Source of the DNA: Phylloscopus collybita
Lineage: Eukaryota; Chordata; Aves; Passeriformes; Phylloscopidae
Direction of reading: 5' to 3'
Assembly (NCBI GenBank): GCA_027886175.1
Contig: JAJNNQ010000126.1
Coordinates: 2,490,501 to 2,554,500 of the forward strand
Length of the DNA stretch: 64,000 nucleotides
How positions within the stretch are numbered: position 1 is the first letter of the stretch; every line of letters starts with the position of its first letter. Positions 25,041 through 36,658 of this stretch are shown in pieces. The position numbers were made by a program, and so were the translations under genes. Below the pieces are notes generated by a model. It searched no databases, had not been told where the DNA came from, and worked only from the letters and a program-made list of their open reading frames with translations.

Positions 25041-26282
25041 CCTACAATAAAGAGAGACAGAAAATACAAAATAGAAGTAAGACAGGAAAATGCACTGAAA
25101 CATTCATTGTTTGTAGCTGCAGTAGGTTCAGGATGGAAGGGTTACAGATCTTTGGTCAAGGAGAGTGTTTGTGCAAAGACTACAAGGCAATTACGAAAAA
25201 AATTGGAAGTTAATATAATGGGAAAGAATAACATAATGCTGCAGCTCAGAGAGCAGCTTATTTATAGCAGTTTATTGACAGGATGAGAATATTATTTTTA
25301 GCAGCATCTTTTGAATGCTCTTTAGGAGAATTACATCAGTATAAGAGTCCAAAACTCAGTACAGCGACCAAAGGATTTGTCAGCTAGAAGGAAGGTTAAT
25401 GTTTTTAAACTCAAGACTTGGAAACTTTTTTCTTTCTTTGTTCAAAGTGTTTTGATTTTCTTTTTTTTTTTTTTGTTCATCACAAGGAATGCAAATTGGT
25501 AAAACTAGGGTTATTTGCATAGAAATGTTTCAAATTTATCTCTATAAAGAAATAAAAGGCTATTTAATTTGTCTTCTCTATTTCATGTATTAGAGTGTTG
25601 ACTGGGAAAGACCAATAATACTTATACAGAAAAGAATGTAATGAATTTCACCATAAGAATAAAAACTAACTATTTTTTTTTTTCCTTTTGAAATCTCTTT
25701 GCTGGCAATGCAGCTATTTGACTATCTTTGTTACATGCTTTCCACTCTTACTGGCAAGCAAACAGTAGATCTTTTGGATGGAGTTTCCAAACATTTTATG
25801 AGCAGTAATCCACCTGCAGCATGGTACAATAACTTTGATCACAGGAGAGATCTTAAAGCAGTTGAATGAATATGCTAAGTTACCCACCAACCTTTGTCTC
25901 CTTAGGACCAGGAAATACATTAGCCATGTGCATTTACAGGAAAATCTCAACTAGTGGAATGGCATTTCTGATCAGGATGAAAAAGCTGTCCAATAAATGG
26001 CTGCTCCTAAACACCTCTAAACTGAAACAGAATATTGTAAAGTCTGTGTCCTGCCTGAGCTAAACAAAGTAAATGAATATGTCTTAGTAATTCTGCAAAA
26101 TCTGGATTTAGCCACATTATCATCAGTATTCTTTGATGAAAGTCTTAAGAACCCAGCAACATGTGGAAAATACCCAGTGACAAAAGTTATTTTTAGAAGA
26201 TACCTAACTGATGTTCTTCCGGAGTCTGTTGGGTTAGCAATTCTCCTGTGATGAGAAGCATTGGATGTGTTACCTTGTCCTG

Positions 26283-26410
26283 AGATCAGATGGGGCTCTG
26301 AGAAAGCTGATTTAGTGGAAGATGCCCCTACTCGTGGCAGGGAATTGGAATTTAAGGTGGTCTTTAAGGTCCCTTCCCACCCAAACCACTTTATGATTCT
26401 GACTCTATAA
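26283..26410 (+). mobile_element. CR1 retroposon 3' tail, sense, degraded
   Basis: It contains TTTAGTGGAAGATGCCCCTA, GTGGCAGGGAATTGGAA, TTTAAGGTCCCTTCCCACCC and a decayed TTATGATTCTGACTCTA tail. Homologous to the copy ending at 25040 but shorter and more diverged. Confidence 0.85.
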
Positions 26411-27680
26411 TCTTGTTAATATACATTTAACACAATGTGTATCCTGTTTTTAAAATATCCTATTTTAAATTAGGTCTTATAAGGAAACAGCAATGGAAAC
26501 TACTTTTATGAAACATGAGAGGAAACAGGGACCATTTGGGTTGTATAAAAACCTGCAGATGTCGTGAGCACTTCAGATGTTACAATCTGTAATTCCAGGA
26601 AGGGAAATATTGATGAATAAACTCTACACTGATATGCATTTAACCAAGCCCAGGCATTTAAAAGGATTTTTTTCAGCTTTCTTTACCATTTAACTACTTT
26701 CTGCAGGGCAGAGGTGATTCTTTTGAAGGCCAGAATTTCACAGCAATTGGAGTCCAGCAGAGATGCTGAAGAATTTGTCCATTCTTGAGACTAATCGAAA
26801 GGAGACACATAACAAGGATTTCTAGTATTTTAATTACTTCTAGCACCTTTGTAATTAATTCCTGCTCTGAAGAAGATGTAGAAGATGGTAGCTCTATGCA
26901 GGATATATAAAACCTAACTGGGGAAGTTCAACAAGAAATCAGATGGAAAAAGAATTCCATGTATCAAACAAAATACAATATTAATGGTTCTGTCAAAAAC
27001 TTGGGAATTACTTTTTCCTTCTGACAGTCTGCTTAATGTGTTGTACATCTTTGTCAAATGTTCCATAGGATGTTTGGAAAAGAAATCATATACAATGCAC
27101 TAAGATATGAACAGTCAAAATATTAAATATTTCAACTTATATTTCTGTGAGAAAGTACATGTGGAAAACATAATTTCTGTTAAAAAAAAGTCACCCCAAC
27201 ATTATTTGTTGCAATGTCATTTTAATAAATGCAGCTAAACTGTAATATATCTGTTCAAAAATTTTTGGGGAGGGGGAATATGGCAAAAAAGACCACAAAA
27301 CAGTAAGTCAAGAAAATTACAGTGTTTTTGCTTTGAAAGGACATTGCCTTTTTAAATAAAGAAATGCATCAAAGTACGAGGGAGAAAAAACAATTATCAA
27401 GATTGGATGTCCTTGATTCTATAGATCTGAGGTGGAAATTGTTTTATAATCAATTTTCTTTAGATTTAGCACATATTACCTCCTGTGATCCCAGGGTCTA
27501 ATCCCCTGCAGGACTGCTCATATTCTAGAGATGTTCAGACAAATTGTATCTGTAGGGGAAATAATTTTTTTTTGCAATATTTAAAATGAATTAATTTTAA
27601 TTCTGAAAAAATAGTGGCATTTTCTCCTCTTATTCAGACTTACTCGCCTGCATGTTTATTTTTTTAGCTAGAGGCACCAT

Positions 27681-27723
27681 GTTTAATATTTATATTAAGC
27701 TTCAGTTTAATATTTATATTAAG
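27681..27723. repeat. 19-bp direct repeat
   Basis: GTTTAATATTTATATTAAG occurs at 27681-27699 and again at 27705-27723, separated by CTTCA. It is a perfect local duplication about 220 bp upstream of SV2C coding exon 2. Confidence 0.9.
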
Positions 27724-27941
27724 TGTGTCTGGTAACAGATGACAAAGACAGTAGGAAATCTGTTCTCTCTAGATACATTTGCAAAATTTTGCATTTAATT
27801 TCTATTCAGTGAGAAAGGATGAAATCATCTGTATATTATTCTTCTTGTAACCATAGAAGGTTAACTGATTTTGGTGTGGTCAATTGTGGTCAATTATGTA
27901 GCTCACAAAATGTCTCTTTTTTGTATTTTTGTGTATTGCAG

Positions 27942-28122
27942 GTAGCATAGTGTACCTTGGGATGATGGTGGGGGCATTCTTCTGGGGAGGCTTGGCAGAC
28001 AAGGTGGGAAGGAGACAATCACTCCTGATATGCATGTCTGTCAATGGATTCTTTGCCTTCCTTTCATCCTTTGTCCAGGGCTATGGCTTCTTCCTCTTCT
28101 GTCGCTTGTTTTCTGGATTTGG
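27942..28122 (+). CDS. SV2C: SV2C coding exon 2: helices 2 and 3 with MFS motif A
   Basis: This 181-bp exon completes codon 194 (G) and encodes residues 195-253 plus two bases of codon 254. It opens SIVYLGMMVGAFFWGG, the second membrane helix. The cytoplasmic loop GGLADKVGRRQ (residues 209-219) is the motif-A signature (G-x-x-x-D-K/R-x-G-R-R/K) of the major facilitator superfamily, which is needed for the conformational cycle. Helix 3 (SLLICMSVNGFFAFLSS) follows, then QGYGFFLFCRLFSGFG, which begins helix 4. The acceptor is TATTGCAG at 27941 and the donor is GG|GTAAGC at 28123. Incoming phase 1 and outgoing phase 2 match the neighbouring exons exactly. No disruption is seen. Motif and helix boundaries are by eye. 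Confidence 0.97.
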
Positions 28123-29835
28123 GTAAGCTCCTCTGGTTTTGTTCATTTTCACATTTCTGTGTGTTAATAAAACTTTTCTGTCTGCAAAACACATTATTTA
28201 GTGTAGAAATACAGTCTGTGTCAGTGGTGAGAGAATTAAGCAAGGTAGCTACTACACTCCTAAATAACAGCCTAAAGGGTAAGAATAATTTGAGGGGAAG
28301 GACACAGACTGAAAATTGTGAGATTGAATTTGTTCTTATATTGCAAAAGATTTGTTTTACGAACTTGACCAGCTTGCTTCACTCTTTTATGCCTCAGCTT
28401 CTTTATGTACAGTATGTTGTTCAGTCAACAAAATAAAACCCTCCTCACAGGTGTATGCTAAGATTTTGGTAATGTTTGTAAAGTCTATAATGTCTTTGTG
28501 TGCACAATATTGTTTATAATACCATTGCATCAAGATAGTAAAATTCAAAACTATGTCCTAAACTGCATCAAATATTATTGTTCTCTCTAAAAGAATGGTT
28601 TTTATGGACCTTTACTTTTCATTTAAATAACTTCTCAGTGATTAAATTCAAAAATTTAAAATTTATGAGCAGATACGGAGATACATAAGTAAATTACTAT
28701 GAGAAAACCTCTACCTTTACTGCACCCTTGAATGAACAAGAGCTCTGTTCCATAGACTGCTTAGTTTAGCATTTCTGGTCATTGCTTGATTCAGATTAAG
28801 ACCCCTAATTACAGCTCCAGTTGATACCAGTATCAGTCTTTAGTAAGCTGAATAGACAGGTTCTGGTGAGAGCACAGCAGTTGTGCTGTGAAGCCATGCA
28901 CATGAACTCCACTGCTTTTATGGTTTGTTACCTTTATGTTACGTAGCCATGGCTCAGCAATGCAGTTGTGTGATAATTGTGTTTTGAGAAATCCTTTGAA
29001 CTGGTCTGAAGTAGGCTAGGGCTTGACATGAATACCAAAAAGAAATTACTATAGCACTCAGTAGCTTTAAACTGATTTAGGAAGAGGAATGGAAGGACAA
29101 GAGGAGAGAAAAATGTGAGGAGTAAGAAAAATGTAAGGAGATGATTCTCTAGCTTCTCTGATCATCTCCTTAGTCTGTCACCAGATTGTAAGATATAACT
29201 TTATAAGACAACAAGGGGAAATGGCAATATTCTAATTCCTAAAATCCCCAAATCCCATAGAAAACCAAAATTTAAAAAATCCTGTATCATAAGTCACCAT
29301 CAGTTCCAGGAGCTATGTTTTTTCACTCCATGGAGAAACACTACAGATAATGTGTCATGTCTCTTTCACTCTTCTGTGATCCTGAAAAAATGAAGAAGCT
29401 TGTTGTATTACTGCTTAGCCTGGCCAATTCCCTGGGGCAGGTCTGGACCCTTATGCTACAAAGGCTTTTTTTTTTTTGGCAGACAGGTTTGGCTTTAACC
29501 TAAATTGTCCCTTTTGGGCAATACTGCAAAATAGGTATTTATTATGCCTCATGGGAAACTTGCCTGCACCATTTCCTCCTCACCTGTCCAGGAGCTTTTA
29601 CAGTAAGAGTCAGTGCCAGTAGCTTTCCTTGTGATACATGTATGTCCTTGATTGGGAACCACATTCTCTCATGTACTCAGCTTATGATTCATGGTCCTTG
29701 AAGGAGCAGGCCCTTCATATCTGTATCCTGTACTTTCCCCACTCTGTTCAAGGCCCTCCTACCTCATCTTTGAGAGCCACCATGAATAGATCATAGATAA
29801 TTTGTCACCATGTACTATATCTTAAATGGACTCTC

Positions 29836-29878
29836 CAAAACAAAACAAAACAAAACAATCAAACGACAACAACAAAAA
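29836..29878. repeat. (AAAAC)n / CAA-rich tract
   Basis: About four AAAAC units, then degenerate CAA/GAC units and an A-run. Simple sequence. Confidence 0.8.
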
Positions 29879-30119
29879 AGACAGCATGAACTGCAGAGTT
29901 GTTGCTCATAGCAATTACTGCAGAGACAGGCTCATGGCTGGCTCATATTTGTTTTTTTCTTCAAAGACTGGATTTTTCCCCTGAATAACCCCCTTCAGAT
30001 GGTATCAGGGTAGCAGTGTGAAAGTCATGAGCTTTCTAGAAAAGAATCTGTTTCTCAGACCCTCAAGATGGGGAAAAGCTCACCTTGATGAGTGTTTCCC
30101 CTTTTCCAGTCAGTGAGCA

Positions 30120-30480
30120 CCTCACCAAATAGCCACAACTTCCCAGATATGTAGGATAGTGGCTTAGAAACTTCATCTTCCAATTCCATCAGGACCCACT
30201 GATGTGTCTTATCAGGTCCCATCAGCCTGTGTGCCTCCAGGCTACTTGGATATTCTCAAAACTGATCTTCTCCTGCAGTGGGATGTTTTTATTCTTCCAG
30301 CTCCCCTGCCTTGCCTTCTGCAGCTGATGGGAGGTGGAGTGCTTTGCAATGAAGACTGAGGGAAAGAAAAAAAAAAAATAAAAGTTTTTTTGAGTGCCTC
30401 AGTCTTCTCTATATCCAGGTAACCAGGACTCTGGTTTCCTTTGGGAAAAGGCACACATTTTCCCTAGTCTTCTTGATGAC
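30120..30480 (-). mobile_element. Old CR1 fragment, antisense
   Basis: Blocks in the order of an inverted CR1 body are visible: GGTCCCATCAGCCTGTGTG, CTGATCTTCTCCTGCAGTGG, CTGATGGGAGGTGGAGTG, CAATGAAGACTGAGGGAAAG, GTGCCTCAGTCTTCTCTA and CAGGTAACCAGGACTCTGG. An A-run has expanded after GGGAAAG. It is internal CR1 sequence without the 3' tail, substantially diverged and non-coding. Confidence 0.7.
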
Positions 30481-33136
30481 ATTCCACTGCACCTCTCTTT
30501 TCAAGGGAGGATGCTTTGTTCCAGCAATTTTGTGTGATTCAAAGAGCCCAACTAAAGAATTAGAAGGATTTTAAGGAAAGAAATGAATGATACGTTTTAA
30601 GGAAAAATAGTATTGTTACTCAGACTGGAGAGGAGTGGGAGTTTTCTGAAGTGGCAGAGCATTATTTGGATGATTTCTTCTAATTAAAGATAATTTAAAT
30701 ATTAAGAAGTACTCAAATTATATAAAACCATTTAGGTATATAGAGTTTCAACTGCTCTGTTATCTTCTAGATAATAAAAAAACTGGTTAAGAAACATGAA
30801 AAATAAAACCAGTATCTATGATAGAAGATTTTATTATTAATTTTATTTATTAAAAATACTATCAAATATATTCTTCTCATAATCACTTGCAGTGAAAAGG
30901 TGTTTACAAAAGTAAAATGTTCAGGAAAAAAAAATACCCCTTCAACTACTTTTTCCGCCAATTTTTAATCTGAAAAAACCCCTAAGACTAGTAAAAATTT
31001 GCAGGCAAAAAAAGAGATTCTGAATGCAAACCAGTATAAATAACATCAAGGTACTGCTGCATAAAGAGTATTGAGACATACAAAATTCTGAAAGGTAAAC
31101 TTAAACTAGAATGAAGAAATGTTGGAAAATCTGCAAAATATTTTTCTTTTCCAGAAAATAATATCAGAAGTGTGATTGTTCCATTGATCAATTGAAAATC
31201 AAAACTCAAATGGAAATTGAATCCAAAAGCCTGATAAAGGTCTAGGAGGGCTTTAGACATGGTTTCCTACAAAGTGAAAAGATCTAGAAAAGAAACTGTA
31301 AGTTGTATTCATCATTAGCCATTGGGGGAAGGTGCAAATACTTATCATCAAAAAGCACCTTGTTGTATCTGTCTGACAATGTCAAAGGAAAATTTCTCTG
31401 ATACAGAGCATGACTCATGACGTAGCTGTTAACTTGAATGAAGCTGGAGCTGTTGTCTGTTCAACAATACTACTGTAAAAGATTATTCTCAGCTACATAA
31501 TTTTATCTGATTTATAAAAAAAACATTAATCTAACCTATTAGTGTAATATATTTGATACTGATAATTTTAAATACAATTTTTTTAAGTACAACAACTAAA
31601 TTTATAATAAAGTGATTAAAACTTCACTACGGATTTGTCTCATCCCACTAAATTTCATACTGGTTGCTTTGAGATACAGAGAGTTTATAGAATTTGGGAG
31701 AAAAAATCATGCTTATCCAGCCCAAATATTACTTCTGAAATAAATCAAAGTTTTCATACAGTGAATACTAGCTGAAATAAATATCTTGAGGTGAACTACA
31801 ACGTAGAAAATTTTCAGACAACTTCATACGTTTGCTCCTGGTAGAAAGTTATTCTTTCTTTTGAGCAAAATAAAAATTGCTAAATTTTAAAAGCACACAG
31901 TATTTCCAGACTTCAAAGATTTTTTTTCAATTTGCCGGAATTGCCAATTTGGCCAAATCTCCAGGCCCACAGAAATAGGAGGAAATAAAGGCTAGACATT
32001 GTTAACTGATGTAACTAAAAGCTGTTATTTTCCCTTGCCTGTTATCCCTTGTGAATAAGTCTTTCTCAAGATGTATTAAGGTAACATTCCTTTTGCAGAC
32101 TGCTTTAGACTATACTTCATTAAATCTGAGACTTACCTTCAGACAGTTTTCTTCATCTTTCCTTAGACAATCTCTCAAACTTCCTGCAGTACTCCTTCTA
32201 CATTATTGGGATCTACCAGAGTGCTGTGTCACTATGGTAGAACAAAATTCGTTAATTCAGGTATTTTGTCAAATTCTTCATATTCTTGTGGGGAATCAAA
32301 AGTCAGCAAAAAATCCAAAATCATGAATGTAGCTTCCTGTAACCTGCAGTTTTGAGGGGTTGCCTGTATAAGCCCACACATGCTGACTTTCACCAGCAGT
32401 TTTGCATATTATGTCTATTGGCAAGAAACACTTAGAGTTATATATCCTCTCCCTAGAGACTGTGACATGAAGGGTATGCAAGCAGCCTATATACGTAATA
32501 ACTGCAAAAATGTTCCAACAGAGATGTAGACATGTGGAAACAGGACAAGGTGGTTGGTCTACAATGAGTTCCTTCAGGAACTTCAGATCTAGACCAACAC
32601 TCAACTTTTATAATTTTATGTCATCAGTATTTAGTATCGTGCTGTATCTATCTTTTACCTCTTCATATCTACTTGTTCCACTTCTCTTTCATGAAGCACC
32701 TTTTATTCTCTCACTCTAACAAGGTTGTAATCTTCTGCCTCTGATTCCTCTTCAGCATCCAGCAGTGTCCTACCCAGGGCTATCAGTGTTGTTACACTGT
32801 CAGCTAATGAATAGCTCTGCAGGTGACTGGCTTCAAAGCTGATAGGCTATGCCAAAAGGGATATATGCTTCTCAGTGAAGCCAAGTAAGCAGCTGGCAAG
32901 GTCTGAGCTTCACAAACAGCTTTAATTCAGTCTTTGCAGCTTCAGATGGGGATAAAGGTTGATGAATCTAAGCCTCAGAGAGAAGTGGTCTTCCCTAAAC
33001 CTTCTCTTCCCTTCCCTAGGAGAGAAAGACAGTATTCTTATGAGGAAAGGAAGATTATACAAAAGGGAGAAAAAGAGTATTTACAATGGTAAATAAGGAG
33101 AGACTACATGACAGAAAAGAGATCAAAAGAAATATT

Positions 33137-34098
33137 ATAGAATCATACAATTATTTAGGTCCGAAAGGATCTTTAAAATCATTGAGGTCAACCATCAACC
33201 TAATACTGCCAAGTCCACCAGTAAGCCTTATTCCTAAGCACCTCATCTACACATACTTTAAAACCCTCCAGGGATGGACATTCCACACTTCCCTGAGCAG
33301 TCTGTTACAATGCTTTGCAAACCTTTCCATGAAGAAATTTTTCCTACTCTGCAATTCCTCTGGCACAGCTTGAGGCTATTTCCTCTCACTTAATTTTTTA
33401 TTACTAGGAGAAGGAGAGACTAACCTGCCTACATCCCTTTTCAGGTAGTTGTAGGGAGTGATAAGGGTGTTTTCTTATTTTCTCCAGAAAGACCACTAGT
33501 TCCTTCAGCCACATGTGTTGCCCTCCATGAACATGCTCCAGCATCAAAATGACCTTCCTGTGGTGAGTGATTTGAGGTGCAGCCTCAAAGTGCCCAGCAC
33601 AGCGGGGCAATCCCTGCCCTCCTCCTGCTGGCCACAGCATTGCTGATCCAGGCCAGGATGCCCTTGGCCTTCTTGGCCACCTGGGCACAGCCTGGCTCAT
33701 GTTCAGCTGCTGTCAGCAGCACCCCCAGGTCCTTTCCAGCCCCTCTGCCCCAGCCTGTGGCCCTGCCTGGGGTTGTTGTGACCCAAGGGCAGGACCCAGC
33801 ACTGGGCCTGGTTGAACCTCACACCATCAGCTTCAGCCCATGGTCCAGCCTGTCCAGATCCCTGTGCAGAGCCTTCCTGCCCTCCAGCAGATCAGCACTC
33901 CCACCCAGCGTGGTGTCACCTGCAAACTGCCTGAGGCTATGCTCAATCCCCTGTCCAGGTCATCAAGGAAGGCATTAAACAGGACTGGCACCTGTGCTGA
34001 GCCCTGGGGAACAGCACTGGTGACCGGCCACCAGCTGGATGTAACTCCATTCATGGCTGCTTTCTGGGCCTAGCCATCCTGACAGTTTGTTACCCGGT
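33137..34098 (-). mobile_element. Long CR1 retroposon, antisense: 3' part (RT end and 3'UTR)
   Basis: The left edge is the inverted CR1 tail (ATAGAATCATACAATTATTT, then an AACCATCAACCTAATACTGCC motif). Minus-strand sequence inward resembles the end of the CR1 reverse transcriptase. It includes a segment reading [21 protein letters not shown] (20 of these residues are contiguous around 33935-34005, one more at the end), but the frame is broken. Where CR1 reverse transcriptase has the catalytic FADD box, the DNA near 33911-33925 reads F-A-G-D-T, so the first catalytic aspartate is lost. The copy continues beyond the nested LTR at 34099-34525. It is a dead pseudo-element. Confidence 0.85.
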
Positions 34099-34525
34099 TG
34101 ATGCCTTAGGTTTTGGGGGTTTTTTTCTGTCTTGTTCTGGTGGGTAGTTTTGCTTTTGTATTAAGTGGTGCTGGGATCTGGTCTCAGGGCGATGGGGGAA
34201 GGGCACCTCTGGTTCTAGCAGGGGACTTGCTTCTTCAAGGACACTCTCTCCAAGCTCCAGGCCCCGAAGATAAGCAATGTAGAGGGCAGGAGGCAAGCAG
34301 GAAGGATGGAACACCGAGATTTGGAGAGGGCGTATGCAAATGGACTGAAACTTGTAAAAGAGGGGGAATCGAATCTCGTGACTCTGCCTCCTTTTGGTTC
34401 TATCTTGGAGCCATCTGGGCAGAGCTACTGCTGTGGCTTCTGGAGTGTGGCCTTGAAGGCCTTATTAAATGCTCGCCCTATTTTTATAACTTTGTCTGGC
34501 CTCTGTCTCAGCCTTTAAGGCAACA
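34099..34525 (+). mobile_element. Solo LTR, 427 bp, nested in the CR1
   Basis: The ends are TGATGCCTTAGG and TTTAAGGCAACA, inverted over TG(A/T)TGCCTTA. The flanks are a 4-bp direct repeat CGGT at 34095-34098 and 34526-34529. An ATTAAA signal lies at 34464-34469, followed by a U5-like stretch with CTTTGTCTGGCCTCTGTCTC. CR1 homology stops at the left edge and resumes at the right edge, which independently fixes both boundaries. The element is related to the one at 59967-60416 through shared termini and U5. No internal retroviral genes are present, so it is a solo LTR formed by recombination between two LTRs. Confidence 0.8.
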
Positions 34526-35990
34526 CGGTGAGGAGTGCAACAGTCCAAGTCATGGGCTGCCAGTTCCTCCTGGATAATGCTCTGGAAGATGGTTCAAAGG
34601 CTTTACTAACATCTAGCTGGGCAACATCCACAATCTTTCTCTCATCCACAAAGTGGGTCACCCTATAATAGAAGGAGATCAAGCAGGGCCTACTTTTCAC
34701 AAACCAGACCCTTGATGGTTGGGCCTGATCCCTTTATTCTCCTGTATGTGCCATGTGATGGTCCAGGATGATCTGCTCCATGACCTTCCTGGATGCCACA
34801 GTCAGGCCTGTAGTTTCCCAGATCCTCCTTCTGACCCTCCTATCCCAACCTCTAGTCAACTGACACCTCCTCAATTAACCAGGACTGCAAGTAAAAGATG
34901 GAGACTGGCTCAGTGAGCACTTCTACCAGCACCCCTAGGACCCAAGGGTCCTATCCAGGCCCACACACTTGAGCATGTCTAAATGCTGTAGTGGGTCACT
35001 GAACATTTCCCTTTGGATTATGTGGGCTTCATTCTGCTTCTTCTCTCTGTCTTACAGATCAGGAGGCTGAGTACCCTGAGAACAACTGCTCTGACTATTA
35101 AATATTGAGATATAGAACACCCCAATCTTTTCTTCATCCTTTGTCACTGTTTCTGCCTTCATGTAAAAAAGGCTGGTTATTCTCTTTAGCCTGCCTTTGT
35201 TGTTAATATATTTATTGACTTTTATTTTTTCTTTTTCTTTTTTTTTGCCTTTTACAGCAGTAGACAGATGAAGTTCCAGTTGGGCTTTGGCTCTTCTGAT
35301 TTTCTCCCTGCATGACCTCATGACATCCCTGTACTCTTCCTGAGTAGCCTGCCTAGTCTTTCATAGATCCTAAACTCCCTTGTTTTTTTCTGGGGTTTGG
35401 CTCTCTGTTCAGTCAGGCTGGTCTTCTTCCCTGCTGGTCCAACTTTCAGCATATGCTGACAGCCTGGTCCTGCAGTTCTAGGATTTCTTTCCTGAAGAAT
35501 GTCCAGTGTTCCTGGGCTCATTTGCCCACCACAGCTCCCAAGGGACTTTCTCAACCAGGCTTCTGAACAGGCCCAAATCTGCCCTCCACAAGTTCAAGGT
35601 ACGTGTTCTCCTTGCCACCCTTCCTTACTTCTCCCACGATGAAACGCTCTGTCATTCTGTGATCACAGTGGCCCAGAGAACCTCCAACCATCATATCACA
35701 TCACCCATCAGTCCTTCTCTGTTCACAAACAACTGGTCCAGCAAGGTGCCCTTCCTTGTTGACATCCTGACTAGCTGTGTCAGGGCATTATCATCCACAC
35801 ACTCCAAGAACCTCCTGGACTGGTTCCTCTCCACTATGTTGCTTTTCCAGCAGGAATCTGGTAGGTTGAAATCCCCCACAAGAACAACGGCCAGTGATTG
35901 TGAGAGTTCTCTCAGCTGCTTCTAGACTATTTCTCCTGGCTTTTCTTCCTGGTTTGGTGGTCTATAGCAGATACTAACCATGGTATTTGT
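34526..35990 (-). mobile_element. Long CR1 retroposon, antisense: 5' part (RT and endonuclease remnants)
   Basis: This continues the CR1 after the nested LTR. On the minus strand, 35691-35879 still reads as a stop-free endonuclease segment. It begins GDFNLPDSCWK and contains RFLECVDDNALTQLV and GTLLDQLFVNREGL, typical of the CR1 ORF2 apurinic-like endonuclease (the GDFN block carries catalytic-site residues). Between about 34915 and 35680 the recognisable CR1 coding blocks are frameshifted. The copy ends near 35990 inside the endonuclease domain, so the N-terminal part of ORF2 and ORF1 are missing. CR1 parts total about 2.4 kb, excluding the LTR. Confidence 0.88.
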
Positions 35991-36450
35991 CTTTCAAGTA
36001 AAAACTTGAAAAGAAGAATAAAAAAGAAGAACATCTATAAAAGAAAAGAATTCATTAGCAGTGATTTTGTGATTACTCTTATAAATGCATACTTCAGAGT
36101 TGGCTTTTCACAAATATTGAGATGAATGTTATACATATAATGTAAGAAGGCTGTACTGTATTTCCTTTTATTTGTGGAATTTAAAAATGTGGTGAAGGTG
36201 TATTTTCTAATTGTAGCATAGTGTAAAAACAAAATACTAAAATTTTTTTCTTTGTAACATCTAAATTGACCAGGCCAAAATGCAGGAGGGAATCATCCTG
36301 CATTCCTGTGAGAGAAGATTGCTGATAAAGAACAATTGAACCTTTTATGGCCAAGAAGGATTTATGACACCTAGCCAGACTAAGAGGAACCATGCACAGA
36401 TAAAGAAACTGCCTACTTGGGAACTCTTGAAACAGACAAAAAACCCCATA

Positions 36451-36658
36451 TGTTTGAATATGCATTAGTCTCTTTTAAATATGTAACACAGAGATTCTTA
36501 AATACCAAAGATCTGAGATGGGCGGTGTGTTGGTTCGCACCCTCAGCTGAGTAGCTTTGTTCTTCTGTCTCCTAATTGTCTATTTTTATTTTATTTTTAT
36601 TAAACTTATAAATTTCTATAAAAAGCGAACGTCGTTTTTCACATTACCAATACTAACA
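36451..36658 (+). mobile_element. Possible short LTR, 208 bp
   Basis: The segment opens TGTTTGAATATG and closes AATACTAACA (inverted TGTT/AACA). It is flanked by CATA at 36447-36450 and 36659-36662. Inside are a TATA-like TTTTAAATATG, a GC-richer central part, ATTAAAC, and a U5-like end with AAGCGAACGTCG. The order resembles an LTR, but a 4-bp flank and 4-bp inverted ends can arise by chance. An alternative reading is a longer element starting near 36141. Confidence 0.38.

Larger units (their letters stand above)
4833..27941 (+). other. SV2C: SV2C intron after coding exon 1 (23.1 kb)
   Basis: A phase-1 intron running from GTAAGT at 4833 to a TTGCAG acceptor ending at 27941. Apart from the repeats listed separately, the following stretches show only AT-rich non-coding sequence with no gene or transposon I can name: 4833-6080, 8720-10490, 11010-12550, 12812-14680, 15310-20185, 21670-24710, 25040-26280 and 26410-27940. 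The segment 5400-5990 is more GC-rich and could be old transposon sequence. All short open frames here lack conserved protein features. Confidence 0.85.

Noticed and set aside
33577..33978. Plus-strand open frame of 133 codons
   Set aside because: It is the antisense shadow of the CR1 reverse-transcriptase end; the true CR1 reading direction is minus.
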